A DNA stretch of 48,358 nt, taken from Gammaproteobacteria bacterium (lineage in GTDB: Bacteria; Pseudomonadota; Gammaproteobacteria; Pseudomonadales; Pseudohongiellaceae). How positions within the stretch are numbered: the first letter of the stretch is position 1; each line of letters opens with the position of its first letter. The stretch spans positions 1-48,358 of the forward strand of contig VYCF01000068.1 of the NCBI GenBank assembly GCA_009844085.1. Direction: 5' to 3'. A model generated the notes under the pieces. That model was not told the origin of the DNA. It saw only the letters and a list, made by a program, of their open reading frames with translations, and ran no database searches. Made by a program: the position numbers and the translations under genes. Positions 25,962 to 32,801 of this stretch are shown here, piece by piece.

Positions 25962-26633
25962 TCATTCCCCGGCGAGCGCCCGGGGCTCCAGCCGCACGCC
26001 GCTGCAGCGGACATTGCCCCTGGCCCGCAGAATGCTGACGCGCGGTGCTTTTTCGCCGGGGTCGCCGCCGGCGCGGCTCAATTGCAGGCGCAAGGCAGAA
26101 TAGGGGCAACCGCTATTGCCGCGCTGGAACAGCACGGCCAGGCTGTTGCCGGTATTGGCCGCCAGTTGCAGCCGGCGCAGCACCTGATGCGAAAGCCCGT
26201 TCTGCCAGGCAAGCACCAGGCGGCAGGAACGCAAGGCCTTTTCCATGCTCCATAGCGCATTGCGCAAGGGGGCGCCCGGCGCTACGACGAGCAACTTTCC
26301 GATATCGACTCCGGCCTGGACCAGGGCCGGCGCATAAGGCGGTACAGGCGGGCATACCCAGAGCACCCATTGCCCCCGGGCGGTCAAGGCGCGCATCAGG
26401 GGAACCAGCAATTGCAATTCCCCCATGCCGCGGCGCGGGCAGACGACCTCCACCAGGCCCCTGGGCGGCCAGCCGCCATTCGGAAGAATTCCATCCAGGC
26501 CGGGAAACCCCGTGCTGAAACCCTGCTCGCCCTGGGCGGCCGTGTAATGGCCTCGCCACAGGTCGGGAATATCCCGCAGCAACGCGTCGATGACATCCTG
26601 CTTGCAGCCGGCCCGGCTGTTTGTAACGGACAT
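25962..26633 (-). CDS. imuA: ImuA/SulA-like SOS protein (translesion synthesis accessory), without imuB
   Basis: The protein is 223 residues. The RecA/SulA-related ImuA pattern is clear: FSTGFPGLDGILPNGGWPPRGLVEVV near 40-65, LQLLVPLMRALTARGQWVLWV, a PP-x2-PYAPAL segment, and LRRLQLAANTGNSLAVLFQRG. ImuA normally acts with ImuB and DnaE2 in damage-induced mutagenesis. Here it stands alone: its stop meets the converging TonB receptor stop, and no imuB or dnaE2 is in the window. A perfect LexA operator sits 22 nt upstream, so damage induction is strongly expected. A SulA-like division inhibitor is the main alternative, but the length and the glycine-rich N-terminal motif favour ImuA. Confidence 0.85.
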   Translation of the reverse strand: MSVTNSRAGCKQDVIDALLRDIPDLWRGHYTAAQGEQGFSTGFPGLDGILPNGGWPPRGLVEVVCPRRGMGELQLLVPLMRALTARGQWVLWVCPPVPPYAPALVQAGVDIGKLLVVAPGAPLRNALWSMEKALRSCRLVLAWQNGLSHQVLRRLQLAANTGNSLAVLFQRGNSGCPYSALRLQLSRAGGDPGEKAPRVSILRARGNVRCSGVRLEPRALAGE

Positions 26634-26655
26634 TTCGCGGTCTCACTCGCCGAAA

Positions 26656-26675
26656 TACTGTATGTGCATACAGTA
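26656..26675. promoter_or_regulatory. LexA (SOS) operator
   Basis: TACTGTATGTGCATACAGTA is a perfect 20-bp palindrome matching the gammaproteobacterial LexA consensus CTGT-N8-ACAG. On the minus strand it overlaps a likely promoter: TTGCTT, then 18 nt, then TATACT, the last lying at the edge of the operator. LexA bound here would block transcription of imuA, whose ATG is 22 nt away. A plus-strand promoter at the site is not convincing. Confidence 0.93.
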
Positions 26676-26806
26676 TATGACCTGGAATTTGCCGCAAGCA
26701 AGCCCCGAAACATGAAATTTCCATAAAAAATGCCTTGCCGGACTAAAGCGACGGGTTGAAATGCCGCTAAGCAAATCAAGGAGTTAGCAGCTCAAGGAAA
26801 CTTCTT

Positions 26807-26896
26807 ATGCGTAGTGGACCCGATATTATCTGGGTACTGACGGTTGTGTTCATCGTTGGATCGCTGGCTACCAGCGTCGCTCAGGCATTGATGTAA
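26807..26896 (+). CDS. Small single-pass membrane protein, 29 residues
   Basis: The ORF encodes 29 residues: MRSGPDIIWVLTVVFIVGSL then ATSVAQALM. Residues about 7-24 form one strongly hydrophobic helix after a short charged head. A ribosome-binding site AAGGAAA lies 7 nt before the ATG. It sits in an otherwise empty 297-nt interval between the divergent starts of imuA and the end of the cyclo-ligase gene. The LexA operator is 131 nt upstream, but no clear plus-strand promoter links them. Real coding is inferred from the RBS, codon use and clean helix; I do not recognise the family with certainty. Confidence 0.55.
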   Translation: MRSGPDIIWVLTVVFIVGSLATSVAQALM

Positions 26897-26930
26897 AACT
26901 CGCGCGACCGCTGACCCGCCAGCCGTAACT

Positions 26931-27518
26931 TCAATCCCTGTTTCCGCGATAGAAAATGCGCTCGGGCGTAGCCACCGCGTCGAGCGGCACGTCCCATTCC
27001 CTGACCGGCAGCGATTCCACCAACTGGCATTCATGGCCCAGGCCCACGAGCAGGGGCCGAGGTTCGGGACTCGTCAGACGGAAAGCGAACGCGCGGTCGT
27101 AATAGGCCTTGCCGTTGCCGAGCCGGACGCAATCGCGAGTAAAGCCGACGAGGGGCACGAACACGAGATCGAGCGAACGCGGCTCGATATGCGTTCCTTC
27201 TTCCGGCTCGGGGATTCCCCAACGGTTTTCCACCAGGCTTGAGGCAGCCTCGTAACTCACGAAATCGAGATCATGCTCTCCGGCTACCACGGGCAGGAAG
27301 CAGGATTTCTTTTCGTCGAGCGCGTACCGCAACAGCGGGCTCGGAGAAACTTCTCCGGCGACGGCCATATAGAACGCGACTCGCCGGGCGGCGCGGAAAA
27401 ATTCTTCATCGCGAATTCGTTCAAGCAGGCCTGCGGCGGCGCTGCTTTGCCGTTCGGGCGAGAGATCGCGCCTGAGGCGGCGCAGATGATTACGCAAGTC
27501 GTCCAGATCTTGCGCCAT
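26931..27518 (-). CDS. ygfA: 5-formyltetrahydrofolate cyclo-ligase
   Basis: Converts 5-formyl-THF to 5,10-methenyl-THF using ATP, recycling the stored folate form. The protein is 195 residues. Family features: LRRLRRDLSPERQ near the N-terminus, the substrate-pocket segment around AFYMAVAGEVSP, LDLVFVPLVGFTRDCVRLGNGKAYYDR (the last part being the nucleotide-binding loop, usually GxGGGYYDR; here GNGKAYYDR), and C-terminal VPLDAVATPE. I start at the ATG at 27518 (MAQDLDD); upstream in-frame codons would run into the 6S RNA gene. Placement directly downstream of 6S RNA and zapA is the ancient ssrS-ygfA arrangement, and the gene may be expressed by readthrough from ssrS. Confidence 0.9.
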   Translation of the reverse strand: MAQDLDDLRNHLRRLRRDLSPERQSSAAAGLLERIRDEEFFRAARRVAFYMAVAGEVSPSPLLRYALDEKKSCFLPVVAGEHDLDFVSYEAASSLVENRWGIPEPEEGTHIEPRSLDLVFVPLVGFTRDCVRLGNGKAYYDRAFAFRLTSPEPRPLLVGLGHECQLVESLPVREWDVPLDAVATPERIFYRGNRD

Positions 27519-27521
27519 TAA

Positions 27522-27704
27522 GGCAGTCCCCCAAGACACCGCTACCAAAGTTGCCCTGAACCCTGGGGTTCAGGTGGTGGCCCTCGCGAAGCATAAGGCT
27601 TTCCGTCAGCCGGACATGCACAACAACTTCTTTCGAGATAGCCTCCGGTTGCAAAATTATCGGGTCAAGAACACTTTTGATTGGCAAATGCCCCAGGGAA
27701 CCGA
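27522..27704 (-). ncRNA. ssrS: 6S RNA
   Basis: 6S RNA sequesters sigma70 RNA polymerase in stationary phase. Identification is from position and sequence. It fills the zapA-ygfA gap as in E. coli. The minus strand contains GAAAGCCTTATGC and then the hairpin CCTGAACCCCAGGGTTCAGG, corresponding to the 3' hairpin of E. coli 6S (CCTTGAACCAAGGGTTCAAGG). The ends, GGTTCCCTGGGGCA at the 5' side and TGTCTTGGGGGACTGCC at the 3' side, can pair as a closing stem. A -10 box TATACT at 27716-27711 puts the 5' end near 27704. The resulting ~183 nt agrees with the E. coli length of 184. Exact ends are estimates. Confidence 0.87.
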
Positions 27705-27710
27705 AACCAC

Positions 27711-27716
27711 AGTATA
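27711..27716 (-). promoter_or_regulatory. -10 element of the 6S RNA promoter
   Basis: TATACT on the minus strand, about 7 nt upstream of the predicted 6S RNA start, within a GC-rich leader after zapA. A convincing -35 hexamer is not visible at the standard distance, which leaves room for other sigma input. Confidence 0.5.
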
Positions 27717-27767
27717 TATTGGCCCGGCGGCGGTGGGGAAGCGCCTTCGCGAAGAGCGCCCCGGGAA

Positions 27768-28079
27768 TCAGTCTTGTGGCGTCTCGTCTGCCAGGACACG
27801 GTCCAGCTTGTTTTCAAGTTCAACCAGCCGGGCTTCGTCAAGCGGCGATTCGCTGCCGTCCCCGGACGGCTTCTTCAACAGTTCGTTGGCGATGTTCAAA
27901 GCCACCATGACGGCGATATGTTCCCGGTCGAGGCTGGGGCCGCGGCGCTGGATCCGGTACATCCGCTCGTCGAGATAGCGGGCGGATTCCAGCAGCGCGC
28001 TTCTTTCCTCGGGCGGGCAGTTCACCCGGTAGCTCTTGTTCAGGATGGTAAGCAGGACAGTATTGCCGTCGTCGGTCAT
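27768..28079 (-). CDS. zapA: Cell division protein ZapA
   Basis: ZapA binds and bundles FtsZ polymers at mid-cell. The protein is 103 residues, typical for the family. The N-terminal domain has the family strand TVLLTILNKSYRVNCPPEE, followed by a helix with the ALLESARYLDERM pattern. The C-terminal half is a coiled coil (HIAVMVALNIANELL onwards, then ARLVELENKLDRVL). It lies 23 nt downstream of the ZapB-like coiled-coil gene on the same strand, probably as one operon, with 6S RNA and the cyclo-ligase gene following, as in many gammaproteobacteria. Confidence 0.94.
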   Translation of the reverse strand: MTDDGNTVLLTILNKSYRVNCPPEERSALLESARYLDERMYRIQRRGPSLDREHIAVMVALNIANELLKKPSGDGSESPLDEARLVELENKLDRVLADETPQD

Positions 28080-28102
28080 TTCGTTTCGCTCTGGTACGGG
28101 AT

Positions 28103-28309
28103 TCAGGGATTTTCCATTGCCTTCAGCCGCATCAGGATGGATTGCAGGCGCTGCTTGGCTTCGCGATTCTTCTCGAGCAATTGACGGCGCTCGGAGCGCA
28201 GGTCCTGCTCGTTAACCTTGAGCCGCTGATTTTCCTGGCGCAATTTTCCGCAAAGGTCGATCAAGTCATCCACCTTTCCATGCAGTGCGTCGATTCTGTT
28301 GTCGTCCAT
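28103..28309 (-). CDS. Small coiled-coil protein, TIGR02449-like (ZapB-like)
   Basis: The protein is 68 residues from the ATG at 28309 (MDDNRID). Almost the whole chain is a heptad coiled coil: VDDLIDLCGKLRQENQRLKV then RRQLLEKNREAKQRLQSILM, ending RLKAMENP. This matches the short TIGR02449 family that regularly precedes zapA, and by analogy with ZapB it may act in the FtsZ ring together with ZapA; that role is inferred. Upstream in-frame sequence (to 28387) is rich in Pro, Ala and Gly and does not look like part of the coil. The gene is divergent from pepP across a 146-nt intergenic region. Confidence 0.85.
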   Translation of the reverse strand: MDDNRIDALHGKVDDLIDLCGKLRQENQRLKVNEQDLRSERRQLLEKNREAKQRLQSILMRLKAMENP

Positions 28310-28388
28310 AAGGCAAGCGTCCGGGCTGAACCATGCAGCGACTATAGAACCGCCCGCGGGACGGGTCAATAACGGGGCTGCCGTCAAC

Positions 28389-28417
28389 TTGGGTTTGCCG
28401 CGTGTTCCCGCTATGCT
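28389..28417 (+). promoter_or_regulatory. Candidate sigma70 promoter for pepP-ubiH
   Basis: TTGGGT (28389-28394), a 17-nt spacer and TATGCT (28412-28417) lie about 40 nt before the pepP ATG in the divergent gap. Four and five of six consensus bases respectively. Sequence evidence only. Confidence 0.4.
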
Positions 28418-28455
28418 TGCGGGCGCATCGTCAGGAAATCATTAGTAAGACAATC

Positions 28456-29772
28456 ATGCATATCGATCCACGGGAATATAGCCGCCGCCGGGCGGCGCTG
28501 ATCGAAGGCCTGCAGCCCGGCGGCATCGCCTTGCTGGCGGCCGCGCCCGAGCGGGTGCGCAGCCGTGATGTGCATCATGCCTATCGTCAGGACAGCGATT
28601 TCTTCTATCTGACCGGCTTTGCCGAATCTCGGGCCCTGCTGGCGCTTGTACCGGGGCGCGAGGAAGGCGAAGTCGTGCTGTTCTGCCAGCCGAAGGACCC
28701 GCAGAAGGAATTGTGGGAAGGGAAGCTGCTCGGCCCGGAAGCGGCGGTGGAAAGCCTTGGCGTCGACCAGGCGTATCCCGTCGGCGAGATCGACAAGATC
28801 GTGCCCGAGCTGATGGCCGGCCGGGAACGGATTCACTACCGCATCGGACTCGATGCAGATTTCGACGAGAAAGTCATGGGCTGGGTTCGCGGCGCCCGCG
28901 AGCAGGCGCGCCACGGCGGCCCCGCGCCGGGACAGTTCCTGCTGCTCGACGATCTGCTGCACGAGATGCGCCTGTTCAAGAGCGAGGAGGAAATCCGGCT
29001 GATGGAGGAAGCGGCGCGGATATCCGCCGAAGGGCACCGGCGCATCATGCAATCTTGCCGGCCGGGAATTTACGAATACGAACTCGAAGCCGAACTGCTG
29101 CACACCTTCCTGCACCACGGCAGCCGCGCCGCGGCCTACGGCTCTATCGTCGGCGCGGGCGCGAACGCCTGCGTTTTACATTACGTCAGCAATGACGCCC
29201 GGGTCGAGGACGGCGACCTGGTACTGGTCGACGCCGGCTGCGAATACCGGTATTACGCCGCGGACATCACCCGCACCTTTCCCGCCAACGGCCGCTTCAG
29301 CGCCGAACAGCGCGAGATCTACCAGATCGTGTTGCAGGCCCAGGCCGCGGCCATCGAAGCCGTGCAGCCCGGCGCGTCCTGTGACGCGCCGCAACAGGCC
29401 GCGGTGGCATCGATCGTCGATGGATTGCTGCAACTCGGGCTGCTCACCGGCACGGCGGACGAAATCATCGAAACCGAAGCCTACAAACCCTTCTACATGC
29501 ATCGCGTCGGTCACTGGCTCGGCATCGACGTGCACGACGTGGGCAGTTACAAGGACGGTGACGACTGGCGGCCCTTTGAGCCGGGCATGGTGACGACCAT
29601 CGAACCCGGCATCTACATCGCGCCGGACTGCGAGGACGTCGCGCCGCGCTGGCGCGGAATCGGCGTGCGCATCGAGGACGATGTGCTCGTCACTTCGAGC
29701 GGCAATCGCATTCTCAGCGAAGGCGTTCCCCGCGGCATGGAAGAAATCGAAGCGTTAATGGCGGCCGCCTGA
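28456..29772 (+). CDS. pepP: Xaa-Pro aminopeptidase (aminopeptidase P)
   Basis: Removes an N-terminal residue preceding proline; cytoplasmic, dimanganese-dependent. The protein is 438 residues. The N-terminal creatinase-like domain (about 1-170; QDSDFFYLTGF) precedes the pita-bread catalytic domain. All five metal ligands are present at spacings matching E. coli PepP: D259 (LVDAG), D270 (AADITRTF), H353 (HRVGHWLG), E383 (TIEPGIYI) and E407 (VRIEDD). I start at the ATG at 28456 (MHIDPREYSRRR), where homology begins; an earlier in-frame ATG at 28402 falls within the likely promoter. The gene is followed after 8 nt by ubiH, the classical pepP-ubiH arrangement. Confidence 0.95.
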   Translation: MHIDPREYSRRRAALIEGLQPGGIALLAAAPERVRSRDVHHAYRQDSDFFYLTGFAESRALLALVPGREEGEVVLFCQPKDPQKELWEGKLLGPEAAVESLGVDQAYPVGEIDKIVPELMAGRERIHYRIGLDADFDEKVMGWVRGAREQARHGGPAPGQFLLLDDLLHEMRLFKSEEEIRLMEEAARISAEGHRRIMQSCRPGIYEYELEAELLHTFLHHGSRAAAYGSIVGAGANACVLHYVSNDARVEDGDLVLVDAGCEYRYYAADITRTFPANGRFSAEQREIYQIVLQAQAAAIEAVQPGASCDAPQQAAVASIVDGLLQLGLLTGTADEIIETEAYKPFYMHRVGHWLGIDVHDVGSYKDGDDWRPFEPGMVTTIEPGIYIAPDCEDVAPRWRGIGVRIEDDVLVTSSGNRILSEGVPRGMEEIEALMAAA

Positions 29773-29780
29773 AGACCGCC

Positions 29781-30995
29781 ATGCCCCTGGCCGGATATCA
29801 GGACACGCGCCCCATCGTCGTGGTCGGCGGCGGTTTCGCCGGCGCGAGTTTCGCGCTGGCGGCGGCGAGTCCGGAATGTCCGGTGCTGGTCGTTGAAGCC
29901 GTCGTCCCGGGGGCCGGAGACGATGGATTCGACGCCCGCTCCACGGCCCTGTCCTGGGGCACGCGGCGCATATTCGAATCGCTCGGGGTATGGGACGAAC
30001 TCGGCGCCGCGCCATGTCCGATTCACCGCATCGAGGTAACGGACCAAGGCCATCTCGGCGGGGTCAGTTTCGACCACCGCGAACAGCGGCAGGAAGCGCT
30101 CGGTTACGTGGTCGAGAACCACGCCCTCGGCAAGGCATTGCAGGAAAGGCTTGCGGCCTCCGAACATATCGACGTGCTGGCGCCGGCCAACGTGGCTTCG
30201 GCCAGGCCCGTTCCCGAAGGCATGGAATTGCGCATACGCCAGGACGGGAACGAACACGAGTTGACCGCGGTGCTGACCGTGCTAGCCGACGGCGGCAGGT
30301 CTCCCATCGCCGCGCAACTCGGTATCGGCCGGCAAATGAAGTCCTACGGGCAACATGCCCTGGTCGCCAATATCGCCCTGGAGCGCGCCCATCGGAACAT
30401 CGCCTACGAACGCTTCACGGAACACGGGCCGCTGGCGGTGCTGCCCTTGCCGGCCGCGGAAGGGGTTCATCGCGCTTCGCTGGTCTGGACCTTGCCCGAG
30501 GCGCTGGCGCGGGAATATCTCGAACTGCCGGAAGACGAGTTGCTGCCGTTGTTGCAGGGAAACTTCGGGCCGGGCATGGGCAGCGTTGCCGGAATCGGCA
30601 GGAGGGCCTGCTTTCCGCTGCAATTGAGCCGGGCCGGCGAGCAGGCGCGGCCGGGCCTGGCGCTGCTCGGCAATGCCGCCCATACCTTGCATCCGGTTGC
30701 GGGCCAGGGATTCAATCTCGCCTTGCGCGATTGCCAGGCGCTGGCCGGGGTCGTGCGCGAAGCCGCAGTCCGCGGGCAATGGCCGGGAGACATGGCGGTG
30801 CTGCAAGCCTACATCGACGAGCAGGAGTTCGATCAGGAAAAAACGATCCTGTTCACCGACCTGCTGGTCGGCCTGTTTTCAGGAAAAAGTGCCGCCAAGT
30901 CCGCTTTCCGGCGGCTGGGATTGCTGACTCTGGACTTGCTGCCGCCGGTACGCCGCCGCTTCGTCAGCAATGCGATGGGGCTGGGATCGTTCTAG
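29781..30995 (+). CDS. ubiH: FAD-dependent ubiquinone biosynthesis monooxygenase UbiH (2-octaprenyl-6-methoxyphenol hydroxylase)
   Basis: Aerobic ring hydroxylase of coenzyme Q synthesis (C1 position in E. coli). The protein is 404 residues of the UbiH/COQ6 flavoprotein family. The dinucleotide fold is VVVGGGFAGASFALA at the N-terminus, and the FAD ribityl motif is GNAAHTLHPVAGQGFNLALRD. The Asn in GNAA rather than Asp in GDAA is characteristic of UbiH as opposed to UbiI and UbiF. The internal LADGGRSPIA motif is present. The start lies 8 nt after pepP, with only a weak ribosome-binding site, suggesting coupling to pepP. The stop is 1 nt from the converging maoC-like stop. Confidence 0.92.
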   Translation: MPLAGYQDTRPIVVVGGGFAGASFALAAASPECPVLVVEAVVPGAGDDGFDARSTALSWGTRRIFESLGVWDELGAAPCPIHRIEVTDQGHLGGVSFDHREQRQEALGYVVENHALGKALQERLAASEHIDVLAPANVASARPVPEGMELRIRQDGNEHELTAVLTVLADGGRSPIAAQLGIGRQMKSYGQHALVANIALERAHRNIAYERFTEHGPLAVLPLPAAEGVHRASLVWTLPEALAREYLELPEDELLPLLQGNFGPGMGSVAGIGRRACFPLQLSRAGEQARPGLALLGNAAHTLHPVAGQGFNLALRDCQALAGVVREAAVRGQWPGDMAVLQAYIDEQEFDQEKTILFTDLLVGLFSGKSAAKSAFRRLGLLTLDLLPPVRRRFVSNAMGLGSF

Positions 30996-30996
30996 C

Positions 30997-31470
30997 TCAG
31001 GCGTTCTTGTCGACCACGGTCATGCCGAGCCAGTCGGCGACGAGGGCCGGCTTCTCCTCGCCTTCGATTTCGACGGTAACCGCATATCGCGTCAGGTAGC
31101 GGCCGGGGGTTTTCTCTTCGGCCGAACTGAGATTGAATCGCGCCCTGATGCGCTGGCCGGATCTGACGGGATTTACGAAACGCACGCGGTCGAGGCCGTA
31201 ATTGATGCCCATGACGGTGTTTTCGAGTTTGAGGCCGCCGCCGCGTGAACTCAGCGCGCTGAGCAGGGACAGGGTCAGGAAGCCGTGGGCGATGGTGCCG
31301 CCGAAGGGGGTTTGCGCGGCTCTTTCGGCGTCGACATGGATATACTGGTGATCGTCGGTGGCATCGGCGAACTGGTCGATGCGATCCTGTTCGATGGTCA
31401 GCCAGTCGGTCACGCCGACTTCCTGTCCGACGTGGTCCTGCAAGGCATCCGCCGGTATCACTTTGTTCAT
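30997..31470 (-). CDS. MaoC-like (R)-specific enoyl-CoA hydratase
   Basis: Hydrates trans-2-enoyl-CoA to (R)-3-hydroxyacyl-CoA in fatty-acid or polyhydroxyalkanoate metabolism. The protein is 157 residues with a single hot-dog fold. The hydratase-2 signature is present in DDHQYIHVDAERA plus GGTIAHGFLTLSL, with the catalytic Asp/His pair (Asp in the ATDDHQYIH stretch, His in YIHVD). It is typical of the long family annotated as MaoC dehydratases. The gene is inserted in inverse orientation between ubiH and ubiI, which are usually adjacent, so it splits that unit. The ATG at 31470 directly precedes the conserved N-terminus; the stop converges on ubiH. Confidence 0.9.
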   Translation of the reverse strand: MNKVIPADALQDHVGQEVGVTDWLTIEQDRIDQFADATDDHQYIHVDAERAAQTPFGGTIAHGFLTLSLLSALSSRGGGLKLENTVMGINYGLDRVRFVNPVRSGQRIRARFNLSSAEEKTPGRYLTRYAVTVEIEGEEKPALVADWLGMTVVDKNA

Positions 31471-31565
31471 GTCGCCCTCTCCGCCTGTGCAAAGCCCGGC
31501 AGTCTATCAGCAATGGGAATATTGCGGAATCGGAAAGGCTGTCGCTCGCAAGTTACAATGCGGCC

Positions 31566-32789
31566 ATGAATGGCGGAGTGGAAAAGTTTGATCTGGTGAT
31601 CGCCGGAGGGGGGATCGTCGGTGCGACGCTTGCCTGTTTGCTGGATGGGGTTGAGTTGCGGGTCGGGTTGGTGGAGCGGCGGTTGCCGGATGAGGGGGAG
31701 TCGGCTTTTCGGGGGGCGGAATTGCGGTTTGATCCGCGGGTGAGTGCGTTAAATGAGTCTTCGCGCCGGGTGCTGGATGATGTTGGCGTCTGGAGCGGGG
31801 TTCGGGCGGTTCGTTGTTGTGACTATCGGGAGATGCGGGTCTGGGATGCTGAGGGGACGGGATCGATTCATTTTTCGGCGGCGGCGCTGGGGGTGGAGAG
31901 CCTGGGCACGATCGTCGAGAATTCCATCGTGCTGGCGGGGCTTTACGAGCGACTTCGCGGGCAGGGGAATCTGCGTCTCGTATCGCCTTTCACTTGTGCC
32001 GCGCTGGAGCCGGGAAACGGCGGCGAGCTGGTATTGACCGGCGAATCCGGCGAGCAATTTCGGACGGATTTGCTGGTCGGGGCCGATGGCGGGAATTCCG
32101 CCGTCCGGCGGCTGGCGGGCATTTCGAGCCGGGAATGGGATTACGGCCAGGCGGCGCTGGTGACGACCGTAAGAACAGCCCGATCTCATGAGCACACGGC
32201 CTGGCAGCGATTCCTCGAAACGGGTCCCCTGGCCTTTCTGCCGCTGGCAGCCGCCGGCGATAGTGAGTTCAGGCACAGTTCCATTGTCTGGTCGACGCAG
32301 CCGGACGAGGCGGAAGAGCTTGTGCAGATGCCGGACGAGCGGTTCCGGACGCGCCTTGCCGCCGCTATCGAAGGTCGTCTCGGCGAAGTCGAATGGAGTG
32401 ACCGGCGCCTCTGTTTTCCGCTGCGGCAGCGTCACGCGGACAGCTACGTAGAGGACAACATCGTCCTCGCCGGCGACGCCGCGCATACGATCCATCCCCT
32501 GGCCGGCCAGGGCGTGAACCTCGGCATCCGGGACGTGGCGGTGCTCGCGGAAGAATTGCGCGCCGGCCTTGCCGCCGGAAGGCGCCTGAACGATCCGGTC
32601 GTGCTGGGCCGCTACGAACGCCGGCGCAAGGGAGACAACCTGGGGATGATGTGGACAATGGAAGGCCTGCACCGCCTGTTCGGCGCCCAGCCGCTGCCGC
32701 TGCGCTGGCTGCGCAATACCGGCCTGAACCTCGTCGACCGCGCCGCTCCGCTGAAGAATTTCCTCGCCCGCCGCGCCATCGGCGCCTGA
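31566..32789 (+). CDS. ubiI: UbiI-like FAD-dependent ubiquinone biosynthesis hydroxylase (UbiH/UbiF/VisC family)
   Basis: Second coenzyme Q ring hydroxylase; position after ubiH suggests UbiI (C5 hydroxylase), but UbiF-type specificity cannot be excluded. The protein is 407 residues. FAD-binding DLVIAGGGIVGATLACLL is at the N-terminus, then DLLVGADGGNSAVRRLAGI and the C-terminal motif GDAAHTIHPLAGQGVNLGIRDV. All family motifs are intact. The first ~100 codons are oddly rich in GGG, TTG and CGG compared with the GGC/CTG-dominated rest of the gene. The ABC exporter gene starts 12 nt after the stop. Confidence 0.85.
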   Translation: MNGGVEKFDLVIAGGGIVGATLACLLDGVELRVGLVERRLPDEGESAFRGAELRFDPRVSALNESSRRVLDDVGVWSGVRAVRCCDYREMRVWDAEGTGSIHFSAAALGVESLGTIVENSIVLAGLYERLRGQGNLRLVSPFTCAALEPGNGGELVLTGESGEQFRTDLLVGADGGNSAVRRLAGISSREWDYGQAALVTTVRTARSHEHTAWQRFLETGPLAFLPLAAAGDSEFRHSSIVWSTQPDEAEELVQMPDERFRTRLAAAIEGRLGEVEWSDRRLCFPLRQRHADSYVEDNIVLAGDAAHTIHPLAGQGVNLGIRDVAVLAEELRAGLAAGRRLNDPVVLGRYERRRKGDNLGMMWTMEGLHRLFGAQPLPLRWLRNTGLNLVDRAAPLKNFLARRAIGA

Positions 32790-32801
32790 GGCATCCTGCC
32801 C

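Noticed and set aside
27490..27687. A 65-codon frame on the minus strand between zapA and the cyclo-ligase gene.
   Set aside because: Lies inside the 6S RNA and has no plausible ribosome-binding site; the RNA explains the region.
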